From: Pullulanibacillus sp. KACC 23026
GTDB taxonomy: Bacteria; Bacillota; Bacilli; Bacillales; Sporolactobacillaceae
NCBI RefSeq assembly: GCF_029094525.1
Contig: NZ_CP119107.1
Coordinates: 1,426,001 to 1,490,000 of the forward strand
Direction: 5' to 3'
Length of the DNA stretch: 64,000 nucleotides
The translations under genes were made by a program, and so were the position numbers. Positions within the stretch are counted from its first letter, which is position 1. Each line of letters begins with the position of its first letter. The notes beneath the pieces were generated by a model that saw nothing but the letters and a program-made list of their open reading frames with translations, did not search any database and was not told the origin of the DNA. Positions 8,137-17,026 of the stretch are shown here, in pieces.

Positions 8137-9462
8137 TTGGCATGGTGGAACAGGAAGAAACTTAGGCAGGAAATTCGTGATGCCACATTAACGTTAGAGT
8201 CGTTACTGCTCAGCACAAGTAATGGTTCTACCATATCAAAAGAACAAGCCATGACGATTCCTGCCTTTAATTCCGGAATTGATCTTATCTCAGATATTGT
8301 GGCTAGCATTCCAATCAAGCTATATAAAAAAGATGGAAATAAGGTTCAGTGTGTGGATGATGATCCAAGGGTTGAATTGTTGAACGTGACGACTGGTGAT
8401 ACTTTGGATGGTTTCCAAATGAAGAAAGCTTTTATTGAGGACCATTTCGTTTATGGAGCAGGCTACATTTATAAAAATATGGTGCGAAATAATTTCAAGT
8501 CACTACACTATGTCTCCAATCCACAAGTTGGGGTTGCTCTTGTTAATCCCGATCCTATTTTTAAAAAGCTTGAGTTTGTTATTTATGGGAATGTATATCA
8601 AGATTATCAACTTATTAAGCTTACTCGGAAAACTAGGGATGGTGTTACGGGTATAGGTCTACTCCAAGAGGCTAATAAGCTTCTTTCTGTGGCTTATAAC
8701 ACGCTTGTCTTTGAAGATATGTTGGTAAGTGCGGGTGGCAATAAAAAAGGTTTCCTCAAGTCGGCAAGTAGACTATCTAAGGATGCAATAACCGAATTAA
8801 AAACAGCATTAACTAACTTTTATGCTAACAATGGCAGTAATTTTATGGTTTTGAATAATGGTCTAGATTTTCAAGAGGCCAATAATTCATCTGTGGAAAT
8901 GCAGATCAATCAGAACAAAATAACCAACAATGAGGAAATTAGCAAACTACTTAAAATCCCTGTTGAATTACTTAATGGTAAAGCAACCGGGGGCAATGAA
9001 ATATTATTTGAAAGCACTGTAAAGATTGCTATTTCACCAATTTTAAAGGCATTTGAGACCGCGTTAAACAAAGATTTCCTTCTTGAAAAAGAAAAGGGGT
9101 CTTTTTATTTTGCCGGAGATACAACAGAGCTAGTTAAAGCGGATATTCTCAAGCGATTCCAGGCTTATCAGTTGGCTATTGATAGCGGAATCTTACAGGT
9201 TGATGAAATTCGCGGAAAAGAAGGTTATGAGCCACTTGGTCTTGAGTTTATCAAGCTTGGTTTACAGGATGTTCTCTACAACCCTATTACTAAGGAAATT
9301 TACACGCCTAATACCAACAAGATGGCGAAGATGGGTCAAGATAACATCCCTGAACCTGTGCCTGTCGTTGGAGAGAGTCCAAAGACAGGGGTTGAAAATA
9401 ACCAAGATGAAGGGGGTGAGACGAATGCGAATAGAGATCCGGGGGAATCAGGTCCTTCTTGA
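8137..9462 (+). CDS. Phage portal protein, HK97 family
   Basis: A 441-residue portal protein. Characteristic pieces include ALTISKEQAMTIPAFNSGIDLISDIVASIPI-like sequence near residues 35-60, FEDMLVSAGGNKKGFL and the NEEISKLLKIPVELLNG segment. It forms the dodecameric DNA entry ring at one capsid vertex. The TTG at 8137 is chosen because AAAGGGGGTGG lies six bases upstream and gives the usual short AWWNRKK start; the frame is open further upstream into terL. The end overlaps the protease gene. Confidence 0.93.
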   Translation: MAWWNRKKLRQEIRDATLTLESLLLSTSNGSTISKEQAMTIPAFNSGIDLISDIVASIPIKLYKKDGNKVQCVDDDPRVELLNVTTGDTLDGFQMKKAFIEDHFVYGAGYIYKNMVRNNFKSLHYVSNPQVGVALVNPDPIFKKLEFVIYGNVYQDYQLIKLTRKTRDGVTGIGLLQEANKLLSVAYNTLVFEDMLVSAGGNKKGFLKSASRLSKDAITELKTALTNFYANNGSNFMVLNNGLDFQEANNSSVEMQINQNKITNNEEISKLLKIPVELLNGKATGGNEILFESTVKIAISPILKAFETALNKDFLLEKEKGSFYFAGDTTELVKADILKRFQAYQLAIDSGILQVDEIRGKEGYEPLGLEFIKLGLQDVLYNPITKEIYTPNTNKMAKMGQDNIPEPVPVVGESPKTGVENNQDEGGETNANRDPGESGPS

Positions 9463-10030
9463 TGGTTATGTCAACGCTGTTGGTAGAGAAAGTAGGATTT
9501 TACCTAGTCAAAGAGGACCGTTTAAGGAGCAAGTTGTACCAGGAACATTTCAAAAGGCTTTAGATAAGACCGACAATGTAGACTTGCTTTTCAATCACTT
9601 GGAAAGCAGAAAATTAGGAAGCACAAGTGAGGGAAACCTTCAATTATTTGAAGATAATATCGGACTACGTGCAATAGCTAAGGTTTTTGATGAGGAAATT
9701 ATTAATAAAGCAAAAAATGGCGAGCTTAGAGGTTGGTCATTTTCTTTTGCAGACAATAACCAGAACTGGAAAGAGAACGAAGATGGTATTTATCGACGTT
9801 TTCTAGATGATATTGACCTTTTTGAAGTGTCTATATTGGACAAGACTCCAGCCTATGTTGCTACTTCCATTGAAGCTCGCGGAGAAGAACATGTCATAAA
9901 AGAAAACCGGGGATATGAGAACAAAGCATTGACTGAGGATTTGACCCCTAAAGAAGATGAAGTCCGAGAAGTTGACTATTCCCTTTATGAAAAGGAAATA
10001 GAATTTATAAAATTGAGAGGCGGTCATTAA
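9425..10030 (+). CDS. HK97-type prohead protease
   Basis: A 201-residue peptidase of the U35/HK97 prohead protease family. Candidate catalytic residues are the His in LLFNHLESRKLGS (about residue 57) and the Ser in LRGWSFSFA (about 103-106). It would cleave the capsid N-terminal scaffold domain during maturation. ATG 9425 follows AAGGGGGTGAGACGA and overlaps the end of the portal gene; a longer in-frame extension to 9179 is inside the portal gene and lacks a ribosome binding site. Confidence 0.9.
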   Translation: MRIEIRGNQVLLDGYVNAVGRESRILPSQRGPFKEQVVPGTFQKALDKTDNVDLLFNHLESRKLGSTSEGNLQLFEDNIGLRAIAKVFDEEIINKAKNGELRGWSFSFADNNQNWKENEDGIYRRFLDDIDLFEVSILDKTPAYVATSIEARGEEHVIKENRGYENKALTEDLTPKEDEVREVDYSLYEKEIEFIKLRGGH

Positions 10031-11236
10031 ATGACACAATTGCTTAAGGATTTTTTAGCAAACAAGAAAATTGAGTATCGTTCTGTAGCAAAAGCATTAG
10101 TGGAGCAGCGGAATGATCTCGTGGAAGAAATGGATGGCATATTAAATAAAGCTAAAGGGGAAAATCGAGCATTAGAAGATGCTGAAAGTACCCGGTTTGA
10201 GGAAATTAGATCTGAAATTGCTAAGATTGATAAAACCCTAAAAGCTGAGGAAGATTTCAGCGGGTTTGAAAAACGAGAAATAAAAAAACCCGAAACCGAA
10301 GAAGAGAAGCGTGCTGCCGAAGTTGAAAAAGAGGAGCGCGCTTTTGTCGACTTTGTAAGAGGTATTGCTGAAGGTCGTGCGACATTATCAGCTGGTGCTC
10401 AAGGTGTAATCATCCCTCAAACAATTGCCAATCGTATCATTGATACGGTAAAAAACATGTCTCCAATCATTTCCAAGGCTACTATTTGGGAAGTCAATGG
10501 TGACTTAATCATTCCATCTTATGATTACACGCAACACCTGCCAGCCGGCTACTATACCGAACTAGCAACAATGGCCGGACAAGCTGCAAACTTCGGGACT
10601 ATTAAACTCAGTAACCTAATCGTTACGTCTCTTGCTCTAATTTCAAAGTCCTTAATCAACCGTACAGATGTTGATATTGTTCCGTTTATTGTCAATGAAA
10701 TCTCTAAAGCTATGACTCTATTCTTGGAGAAAGAATTGCTTAACAACGCAAACAGTTCTGCTGGAAGTGGAGCTGCTAAACTAGGTGGACTCGCAAACGC
10801 GTCTCTTGTTATTAATGGCGATATTACTCAAGTCATTGATTCTGCTGAGTTAGTCAAGATGCAATTAACTATCCCACAAGTTTATCAGTCAGGTGCAGCC
10901 TGGATTATGCACCCTCAAACACTTGCATACATCCAATCTCTAAAATCTACAACAGGTAAGTTCTTGATGGGTAACACACTATCTGAAGATGGACTCTATA
11001 CTCTTCTTGGAAAGCCGGTTTACGTGTCTGACCAAATGCCTCAAATGGGCGTTGGGGCAAACGAGATATTCTATGGCGATCTTAGCGGTTTGCACATTAA
11101 GATGACCAAAGGATTGCAAATGCAAGTTCTTAACGAACGTTTTGCTGATCAATATGCGGTTGGTGTGGTTGCTGCATTTGAATGTGACTCTGCCATTGTT
11201 GAACCACAAAAAATAATTAAATACGTTGGTAAGTAA
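10031..11236 (+). CDS. Major capsid protein, HK97 fold
   Basis: A 401-residue protein with an N-terminal highly charged coiled-coil (about residues 1-110, scaffolding delta domain with ETEEEKRAAEVEKEE) followed by the HK97-fold shell domain, beginning near AEGRATLSAGAQGVIIPQTIANRI. The C-terminus ends ERFADQYAVGVVAAFECDSA and following, typical of the family. The upstream protease would remove the delta domain. It directly abuts the protease gene. Confidence 0.95.
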   Translation: MTQLLKDFLANKKIEYRSVAKALVEQRNDLVEEMDGILNKAKGENRALEDAESTRFEEIRSEIAKIDKTLKAEEDFSGFEKREIKKPETEEEKRAAEVEKEERAFVDFVRGIAEGRATLSAGAQGVIIPQTIANRIIDTVKNMSPIISKATIWEVNGDLIIPSYDYTQHLPAGYYTELATMAGQAANFGTIKLSNLIVTSLALISKSLINRTDVDIVPFIVNEISKAMTLFLEKELLNNANSSAGSGAAKLGGLANASLVINGDITQVIDSAELVKMQLTIPQVYQSGAAWIMHPQTLAYIQSLKSTTGKFLMGNTLSEDGLYTLLGKPVYVSDQMPQMGVGANEIFYGDLSGLHIKMTKGLQMQVLNERFADQYAVGVVAAFECDSAIVEPQKIIKYVGK

Positions 11237-11286
11237 TGAGGGGGATAATATCCCTCTCTATTTTTATAAAATGAGGTGAAAATCAA

Positions 11287-11439
11287 GTGAAAATTAAGGC
11301 TCTTAAAGGGTTCCACAGCGCCATTGTCAGTATGGAAAAAGATGAGGTTAGAGAGATCGAACTTGACGAGTACACTTTCGAGAATTGGTCCGAAAATGGA
11401 CTTGTTGAAGAAGTAAAGACCGTGAGTAAAACAAAATAA
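11287..11439 (+). CDS. Small capsid-adjacent protein, paralogue 1
   Basis: A 50-residue protein starting with GTG after AATGAGGTGAAA. MKIKALKGFHSAIVSMEKDE and the ending NGLVEEVKTV closely parallel the first 45 residues of the next gene (MKFKILRGFVSSILTG..., CGLIEEVKDV), so the two are tandem paralogues. Small proteins at this place in HK97-type phages are often head-decoration or accessory proteins; that role is inferred. Confidence 0.65.
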   Translation: MKIKALKGFHSAIVSMEKDEVREIELDEYTFENWSENGLVEEVKTVSKTK

Positions 11440-11456
11440 GAAGAGGTGAAAGTCCA

Positions 11457-11756
11457 ATGAAATTCAAGATTTTAAGAGGATTTGTATCGTCTATCTTAAC
11501 CGGTGTAAAAGATGCTGTTCACGACATGGAGATCAGTGCTGAAACAGCTAAGTATTGGACTGACTGCGGATTGATTGAAGAGGTTAAAGATGTACCCGCT
11601 CCATCCGTTGCGTCACCAACAGCAACAGTCCCGCCATCTGATACGACTGCTGATAAAACTACTGAAACAACGGCTCAACAACCATCACAACCGCCAACAC
11701 CTGAAGTAACACCTGATGCCACTGCCGAGGCTGTGACACCTGATGAAAATAAGTGA
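11457..11756 (+). CDS. Small capsid-adjacent protein, paralogue 2 with Thr/Pro-rich tail
   Basis: A 99-residue protein whose first 45 residues resemble the preceding gene. The rest is a low-complexity tail rich in Pro, Thr, Ala and Gln (VASPTATVPPSDTT and onwards), which looks like an unfolded or linker-like extension. A head-surface or connector accessory role is possible from position. AAGAGGTGAAAG precedes the ATG. Its stop overlaps the connector gene by 14 bases. Confidence 0.65.
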   Translation: MKFKILRGFVSSILTGVKDAVHDMEISAETAKYWTDCGLIEEVKDVPAPSVASPTATVPPSDTTADKTTETTAQQPSQPPTPEVTPDATAEAVTPDENK

Positions 11757-12054
11757 GGTCCAAATCTCTGACTTAAAGAATTATGCACATGTTTATTTTG
11801 ATGATGATGACAATCTATTCACCGCTATTTTAGCAGCGGGAAAAGCCTTTATTTCTACCTATACAGGACTTCCTCTTGTGGATGATCCAGGTAACGGTAT
11901 AACGGATAGTATTGATGACCATGAGGACTTAACAATAGCTCTCATGGTCCTTTCTAATGAGATGTATGACAATAGGGCAATGACTGTGGACAATGACAAA
12001 CTCAACTTTGTAGTTAAGGCTATTTTGGATAGCCATTCGGTGAATTTGTTATGA
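11743..12054 (+). CDS. Head-tail connector protein (gp6-like)
   Basis: A 103-residue all-helical protein of the HK97 gp6/SPP1 gp15 adaptor type: MKISEVQISDLKNYAHVYFDDDD, AAGKAFISTYTGLP and a C-terminal ALMVLSNEMYDNRAM segment are characteristic. It would bind below the portal ring. It overlaps both neighbours, which fits a tightly coupled connector operon. Confidence 0.85.
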   Translation: MKISEVQISDLKNYAHVYFDDDDNLFTAILAAGKAFISTYTGLPLVDDPGNGITDSIDDHEDLTIALMVLSNEMYDNRAMTVDNDKLNFVVKAILDSHSVNLL

Positions 12055-12386
12055 CTAAGTTCATTATCAATGCTGGTAAGTATCGGCATCCCATCACCAT
12101 TCAGAAGCCTGACGAACAGCAGCTAAGTTCCGGAGAACCTAGTGGTAATTGGTTAGATGTGATCAGTTGTAGAGCGGGTATTTATCCTATAAGCGGCAGT
12201 GAATTTTTTAATAAGGCTGATACTGTTCAAGGGGAAGTAACTCATCAAATCTTAATGCGTTATTATCCCGGGATTCAGAGGAACATGCGTGTGGAGTTCG
12301 GTGATCGAATCTTTCAGATAACTTCTGTCGTAAACTTCCAAGAGATGAATAAAGAACTGCAACTCATGTGTAAGGAGTTGTTGTAA
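12051..12386 (+). CDS. Phage head closure protein
   Basis: A 111-residue protein of the SPP1 gp16-like/head-tail joining family. It shows AGKYRHPITIQKP at the N-terminus, a central NWLDVISCRAGIYPISGSEF and a C-terminal GDRIFQITSVVNFQEMNKEL, the usual pattern. It would seal the connector after packaging. Start overlaps the gp6-like gene by four bases. Confidence 0.85.
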   Translation: MTKFIINAGKYRHPITIQKPDEQQLSSGEPSGNWLDVISCRAGIYPISGSEFFNKADTVQGEVTHQILMRYYPGIQRNMRVEFGDRIFQITSVVNFQEMNKELQLMCKELL

Positions 12387-12866
12387 ATGGCCTATCGGAA
12401 CATTGAAGGATTAGATCAACTTATAAATATGACTAATCAACTTGGACAAGTTCCTAGAAAGGTTGCAAGGGCAGCCGCTCGAGCAGGAGGACAAGCTGAT
12501 TTGGTTGCAGTTAGAAATGCAGCACCAGTTGGAAGTACAGGTAACCTTAAGGCGAGTTTAACTAAGAAAGAAGAAAGAGGTTCAGCTTCTAATAGAGGTA
12601 AATCCGTTTTCGATATTAGGTTTAATCCAGCGTTCAATATCTCATTGGTAAAGAATGTGATTAATCCTGGTAAATATGGCGGGCAAAATTCTAGGGCCTA
12701 TTATCCGGCGTCTCAGGAATATGGATTTTTACACAGCGGTCCAAGAGGTTTTGTACCAGGATACAATTTCATGAAAAAAGCTTCGGATGAAGATTCAGAA
12801 GCTGTTAAGAAAGCAATGATTGATAAAGCTATATCTGCAATCGATAAGATACTAGAAAGCAGGTAA
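12387..12866 (+). CDS. HK97 gp10-family tail-completion protein
   Basis: A 159-residue protein matching HK97 gp10-like tail-completion proteins: LGQVPRKVARAAARAGGQ near the N-terminus, APVGSTGNLKASLTKK and a later YPASQEYGFLHSGPRGFVPGY in segments. The family forms part of the head-tail interface. It starts immediately after the head closure stop codon and lies before the DUF3168-type gene, the canonical order. Confidence 0.85.
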   Translation: MAYRNIEGLDQLINMTNQLGQVPRKVARAAARAGGQADLVAVRNAAPVGSTGNLKASLTKKEERGSASNRGKSVFDIRFNPAFNISLVKNVINPGKYGGQNSRAYYPASQEYGFLHSGPRGFVPGYNFMKKASDEDSEAVKKAMIDKAISAIDKILESR

Positions 12867-12870
12867 AATA

Positions 12871-13254
12871 ATGGATTTTGAGGATGCTTTAAAAAGTGAA
12901 TTGGCAACTATTCCAGACTTAACTAATCGTATTTTTCCATTAACCGGTCCGGAAGGCCAGTCAGCACCTTATGTGGTTTATGCATTAACAGATGACGTCC
13001 AAGAGAGGACACTGGATGGTTATATTTTCTACAGAGAAATAACTTGTGAACTTCATATTCTTCACAGTAAATATTTTAGTTTAAGTGATTTAAAGAGACA
13101 GATTACAAGTTTAATCGATTCTTTTCAGCGTAGGGTTATTGGCGGGGATAATGGTCTCTTTGTTCAATCTGCAACCTATGAAAAGGTGAATGAAATGTAC
13201 TTACCTGATCTTTTGCAATATCTTTGCGTTTTAGAAATGAAAGTAAGTTTATAA
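12871..13254 (+). CDS. Tail terminator, DUF3168 family
   Basis: A 127-residue protein recognised as a tail-completion/terminator protein of the DUF3168 type by its start (FEDALKSELATIPDLTNRIFP), the APYVVYALTDD segment and the C-terminal LQYLCVLEMKVSL. It would cap the tail tube at its head-proximal end. Spacing of four bases after the previous gene. Confidence 0.75.
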   Translation: MDFEDALKSELATIPDLTNRIFPLTGPEGQSAPYVVYALTDDVQERTLDGYIFYREITCELHILHSKYFSLSDLKRQITSLIDSFQRRVIGGDNGLFVQSATYEKVNEMYLPDLLQYLCVLEMKVSL

Positions 13255-13267
13255 GGAGGAAATTTAA

Positions 13268-13696
13268 ATGACTACTACAGGTGGACCTACTTCTTCACAA
13301 GGTACAACGATTAAAAAATCAACCGGAACGGCAATTGCATTTCTAACATCTATTGATGGATTAGATATTAAAGCCGACACGATCGATACAACCGCATTGG
13401 ATACTGACGGCGGATATAAAACCTTTATTAACGGATTTAAAGAGGTTTCCGACGTACCAATTAGTGGATTCTTTGACTATGCTGCTCACAGTCAGATGCT
13501 GACTGATCTACAAGCGGGTACAAATTCAGCTTATACAATCCAATTCCCTCCAGGGCCAGGGCAAACTACGGGAGCAAGTTGGAATTTTAATGCTATTGTA
13601 ACGGAATTCCACACTAAAGCCGCAGTGGACAATGTGATTTCGTTTGACGCGACACTCAAAGTATCTGGTGCACCAACTCTTGTGGCCGGAAGTTAA
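13268..13696 (+). CDS. Major tail tube protein
   Basis: A 142-residue beta-rich protein with TIDTTALDTDGGYKTFINGFKEVSDVPISG and ISFDATLKVSG elements that are typical of Firmicute siphovirus tail tube subunits (cited here in parts). AAGGAGGAAATTTA precedes the ATG. It is followed by the tail-assembly chaperone pair and tape measure, which is the conserved order. Confidence 0.85.
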   Translation: MTTTGGPTSSQGTTIKKSTGTAIAFLTSIDGLDIKADTIDTTALDTDGGYKTFINGFKEVSDVPISGFFDYAAHSQMLTDLQAGTNSAYTIQFPPGPGQTTGASWNFNAIVTEFHTKAAVDNVISFDATLKVSGAPTLVAGS

Positions 13697-13711
13697 TAGG
13701 GGGAGTTTAAC

Positions 13712-14050
13712 TTGTCAGCAAATAAAAATGATGTCGTTATTATCGAGTTGGACAGGGTTCGAGAATTGCGTTTTGGACACAAGGCACTTAAAACTTACCA
13801 AGCGCTTACAGGAAATGAACTTGAAAATTTATCATTGGATGGTTTTTCATCGGAAGAACTTGAGCAGTTTATGTATTGCGGTCTTTTATCTGACGCTAAG
13901 AAAAATGGCGAGATTCTAGAACAAGACCAAATGGAAGATTTATTGGACATGGCACCACTTTACGTCATTATTGAAAAGATGACGGAAGCTTTAAATAAGG
14001 CGTTTGGTGCAGATGACCCAAACGAGATCCGGACAGCAGTGAAGAAGTAA
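13712..14050 (+). CDS. Tail assembly chaperone gpG
   Basis: A 112-residue protein at the conserved place between the tail tube and tape measure genes. It is acidic and helical and starts with TTG after GGGGGAG. It is the normal (0 frame) product of the chaperone pair. Near its end it reads Asp-Asp-Pro-Asn over the slippery CCCAAAC at 14017-14023 and terminates nine codons later at TAA 14048-14050. It coats the tape measure protein during tail assembly. Confidence 0.85.
   Translation: MSANKNDVVIIELDRVRELRFGHKALKTYQALTGNELENLSLDGFSSEELEQFMYCGLLSDAKKNGEILEQDQMEDLLDMAPLYVIIEKMTEALNKAFGADDPNEIRTAVKK
14017..14023 (+). promoter_or_regulatory. -1 ribosomal frameshift slippery site
   Basis: C CCA AAC in the 0 frame is a canonical X XXY YYZ heptamer. 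Slipping one base back gives CCC AAA and continues in a frame whose last upstream stop (TGA 14014-14016) is immediately before the heptamer, and which stays open to 14379. Confidence 0.85.
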
Positions 14051-14379
14051 CCAACGCAAAATGGGATTGGGAAGAATCTTATAAGCTAGCTGTCCGTATT
14101 GGCATTGGTTTGGAAGAGTACAACGAGATGACTCCACATGAGTTAAATATTAAAGCCGAAATATTTGCCGAAAAATCTAAAGTGGATCAAGAAGAAAAAT
14201 TACTAATGGCTTATATGACAGCACGTTGGCAGCGTGTGGATAAATTAGAATCGTTTAAACACTATATAGACGAGATGAAACAGAATGAGGATAAACAAGA
14301 AGAAAAACCAATGACGGACTTAGAAATGCTTGTAAAGGTCCAACAATTGAATGCGGCAATGGGAGGGAGTGTTAAATGA
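14023..14379 (+). CDS. Tail assembly chaperone gpGT, C-terminal T part
   Basis: This frame is reached by -1 frameshifting and adds about 118 residues to gpG, giving a fusion of about 222 residues. It reads RDPDSSEEVTNAKWDWEESY and then YNEMTPHELNIKAEIF, which is typical for the T domain of lambdoid-type G-T chaperones. It has no ribosome binding site of its own at the first ATG (14110), so the frameshift is the natural way to express it. The T part recruits tail tube subunits to the gpG-coated tape measure. Confidence 0.8.
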   Translation, partial: RDPDSSEEVTNAKWDWEESYKLAVRIGIGLEEYNEMTPHELNIKAEIFAEKSKVDQEEKLLMAYMTARWQRVDKLESFKHYIDEMKQNEDKQEEKPMTDLEMLVKVQQLNAAMGGSVK

Positions 14380-14416
14380 CACTTCCTTTTTTATTTGAAT
14401 TGAAAGGAGGTAAGGT

Positions 14417-17014
14417 ATGGCTGGTGTCGTTAGAAATCTCATGGTACGTGCAGGGGCTGATTTTAGTCCATTAGAATCAGCAATGAGGCGTTCATCAAGT
14501 GAGATGAATAATTTTGGGTCAAGAATAGAATCTGCTTTGAGTGGTATTAAAAGCAAATTTATTGCTTTGGGAGCTGCTTATTTAGGTATTGATGGAATTA
14601 AAGAAGCTACACAGGACGCTATTGAGCTAGAAGCAACAACTGAAAACTTAGACCATATTCTAGGTTCATCCGCTCAATCCTATGAGAACTGGTCACAAAC
14701 TGTGGCAACATCATATGGTTTTAGTCAGTTGCAAGCTGAGAAGTATGGGGCAAGCTTTGCTCACATGATTTCGCTGTTTACAAATGGTACACAACAAATC
14801 ACACAACGAACAGAAGATTTGATGAAGACGGCTGCTATAATCGCTAACGGAACTGGTCGAAGTATCGATGATGTTATGGAGCGAATCCAGTCAGGTATGC
14901 TTGGAAACGTTGAGGCAATTAATGACCTCGGTGTTTATGCCAACCAATCCATGCTCGAAATGTCACAGGGATTTAAGGCAATAGCAAATGGACGTACATG
15001 GGACCAGTTAACAATGGCCGAACGTCAGCAAGTTATTTATATGTCGATTATGGAGCAAGCTACAAAGCAATATGGTGATACGCTACAAAATAACGTCCAC
15101 AATAAGCTTGTTACTTTCACGGCCACTTTAAACAACTTGAAAGTCGGCATCGGCAATGCATTTCTGCCTATTCTTAACGTTGCTTTGCCAGTATTAACTG
15201 CATTAGCCCAACGTCTAGTTACAGCCATGAGTTATGTCGATCAGTTTATGCAAGCTTTGTTTGGTACTCACCAATCAACGGCTAAGGCGTCAGATACGGC
15301 AACCGCGTCCACAAACAAACAAGCAGTAGCCGTTAACAATCTAGGAAATGCGGTTACAAATTTGGGTAAGGCTAAGCAAAAAGCAAGTCGTGGTGTTGCT
15401 GGTTTTGACCAAGTTCACACATTGGATGTTAGTACATCAACCGGAACTGGAGGTAGTACAGGAGGAACCGGGTCAGCTGGGGGTGCAGACGCAGGGGTAA
15501 CGGATCAACAGGCTCAACAAACACAAGGAGTATTCGGTAAAATCTCTGATTCTATTAAGAACTTTGCGGACAAAGTTAAAACATGGCTTAAGCCTTTAAA
15601 ACCATATTGGGATGACATCGTTACATCAGTTGAAAATTTAGGTAAAGCCATCGCAGATCTGTGGAATAGCCCCAATTTCCAAAAGTTTTTAGGATGGCTA
15701 GCACAAGCAATTAGACCTGTAATAATTAATTTCCTAAAGAGGATAGCTGATGGTATCAATATACTTACAGATGCCATTAAAATCATAACGGATATAATTA
15801 ATGGGAATTGGCATAAAGCCTGGGAAGATACCTTAGATTTGTTAAATAACTTTGTAGGATTTGTCACTGGAATCAAAGCAGATGAATGGGGCAAAATTTT
15901 TCAAAATGCCTGGGGTGATATAAAAACCTGGTTTAAAAATAATGTGTCCGATCCTGTTGGAAATTTCATAAATAATACCAAAACAAATGTAAAGAATTTA
16001 GGTAATAACATTTGGAGTGGCATTACTAATGGTTGGGGAGATATTACCGGTTGGTTCAAAAAAAATGTCGTATCCCCTATAAGCAACTCCTTTAACAGTT
16101 TAAGATCAATTGGTTCTGATATCTGGCATTGGTTGACAAGTGGACTTAGCAATTCATACTCGTGGTATAAAAATAATATTGTAACTCCACTAGGTACAGC
16201 TTTTAATAGCGGGAAAAGCAGCATTGAAGATAAAGCAAGCAATGTGTGGTCAGGAATAAAAAAGAAATTCGCTAATTCTTACAGTTGGTGGAAAAACAAT
16301 GTTGTCCAATCATTGCATGATGTACTAGACAATTCGAAAGACTCCATTGCTGGAAGAGCAGGTGACATTTGGAGCAGTATCAAGAAAAAGTTTAGTAATT
16401 CATACTCGTGGTATAAAAATAATGTAGCCCAGCCATTAGGTACATCATTGTCTAATTGGAAGAATTCCATTGCTTCTAAAGCAGGTGATATTTGGTCAGC
16501 TATTAAGGGTAAATTTGGAGGAGCGTACAGTTGGTTTAAGAATAATGTTGCGAATCCTATTGGTTCAGCCTTAGGAAAGATTAGCAGTGGCCTAAAAGGT
16601 GGAATTGAAAGTGGATTTAAAGCAATTTTTGATAAAGCTGCCGATTTTTTAAATAGAATCATTAATGCTTTTAATAAAGTCAAATCTAAAATCCCTTTTG
16701 GCTTAGGTAATGCTATACCAAACGTACCAACCATCCCACACTTAGCAAAAGGTGGTATCACAAACGGACCAATGTTGGCCATGATTGGTGATAACCCTGG
16801 TGGGCAAGAGGTTGTTTCTCCACTGGACAAGCTTCAAGGCATGATTGTATCTGCAGTAAGTACGGCCATGCAATTTAACAATTCGCAAGGAAGTAATGCT
16901 GGGGGAGATATAAAAATGACTATAGATGGTAAAACATTTGCGCGTATTATCAAGCCTTATTTGGATCAAGAAGCAAAACGAGTTGGTACCAATATAAGAC
17001 TAAAATCCGTGTAG
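14417..17014 (+). CDS. Tail tape measure protein
   Basis: An 865-residue tail length ruler. The N-terminal third is helical and Ala/Ser/Gln rich (MAGVVRNLMVRAGADFSPLE...). Residues about 340-360 form a Gly/Thr/Ser-rich hinge. From about 495 to 720 there are six imperfect repeats of about 41 residues, each with a Trp-rich W-F/Y-KNNV core, and a C-terminal HLAKGGITNGPMLAMIGDNPGG motif that is common in Firmicute tape measures. Start behind AAAGGAGGTAAGGT. Short for a tape measure, so a fairly short tail is expected. Confidence 0.92.
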   Translation: MAGVVRNLMVRAGADFSPLESAMRRSSSEMNNFGSRIESALSGIKSKFIALGAAYLGIDGIKEATQDAIELEATTENLDHILGSSAQSYENWSQTVATSYGFSQLQAEKYGASFAHMISLFTNGTQQITQRTEDLMKTAAIIANGTGRSIDDVMERIQSGMLGNVEAINDLGVYANQSMLEMSQGFKAIANGRTWDQLTMAERQQVIYMSIMEQATKQYGDTLQNNVHNKLVTFTATLNNLKVGIGNAFLPILNVALPVLTALAQRLVTAMSYVDQFMQALFGTHQSTAKASDTATASTNKQAVAVNNLGNAVTNLGKAKQKASRGVAGFDQVHTLDVSTSTGTGGSTGGTGSAGGADAGVTDQQAQQTQGVFGKISDSIKNFADKVKTWLKPLKPYWDDIVTSVENLGKAIADLWNSPNFQKFLGWLAQAIRPVIINFLKRIADGINILTDAIKIITDIINGNWHKAWEDTLDLLNNFVGFVTGIKADEWGKIFQNAWGDIKTWFKNNVSDPVGNFINNTKTNVKNLGNNIWSGITNGWGDITGWFKKNVVSPISNSFNSLRSIGSDIWHWLTSGLSNSYSWYKNNIVTPLGTAFNSGKSSIEDKASNVWSGIKKKFANSYSWWKNNVVQSLHDVLDNSKDSIAGRAGDIWSSIKKKFSNSYSWYKNNVAQPLGTSLSNWKNSIASKAGDIWSAIKGKFGGAYSWFKNNVANPIGSALGKISSGLKGGIESGFKAIFDKAADFLNRIINAFNKVKSKIPFGLGNAIPNVPTIPHLAKGGITNGPMLAMIGDNPGGQEVVSPLDKLQGMIVSAVSTAMQFNNSQGSNAGGDIKMTIDGKTFARIIKPYLDQEAKRVGTNIRLKSV

Positions 17015-17026
17015 GAGGTGGGGTAA

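Noticed and set aside
14110-14379. Independent gene starting at ATG 14110.
   Set aside because: No ribosome binding site; the frame is open back to the slippery CCCAAAC, so it is better explained as the gpG-T extension.
15514-16830. Long minus-strand frames opposite the tape measure repeats.
   Set aside because: They are shadows of the repetitive tape measure coding sequence without translation signals.
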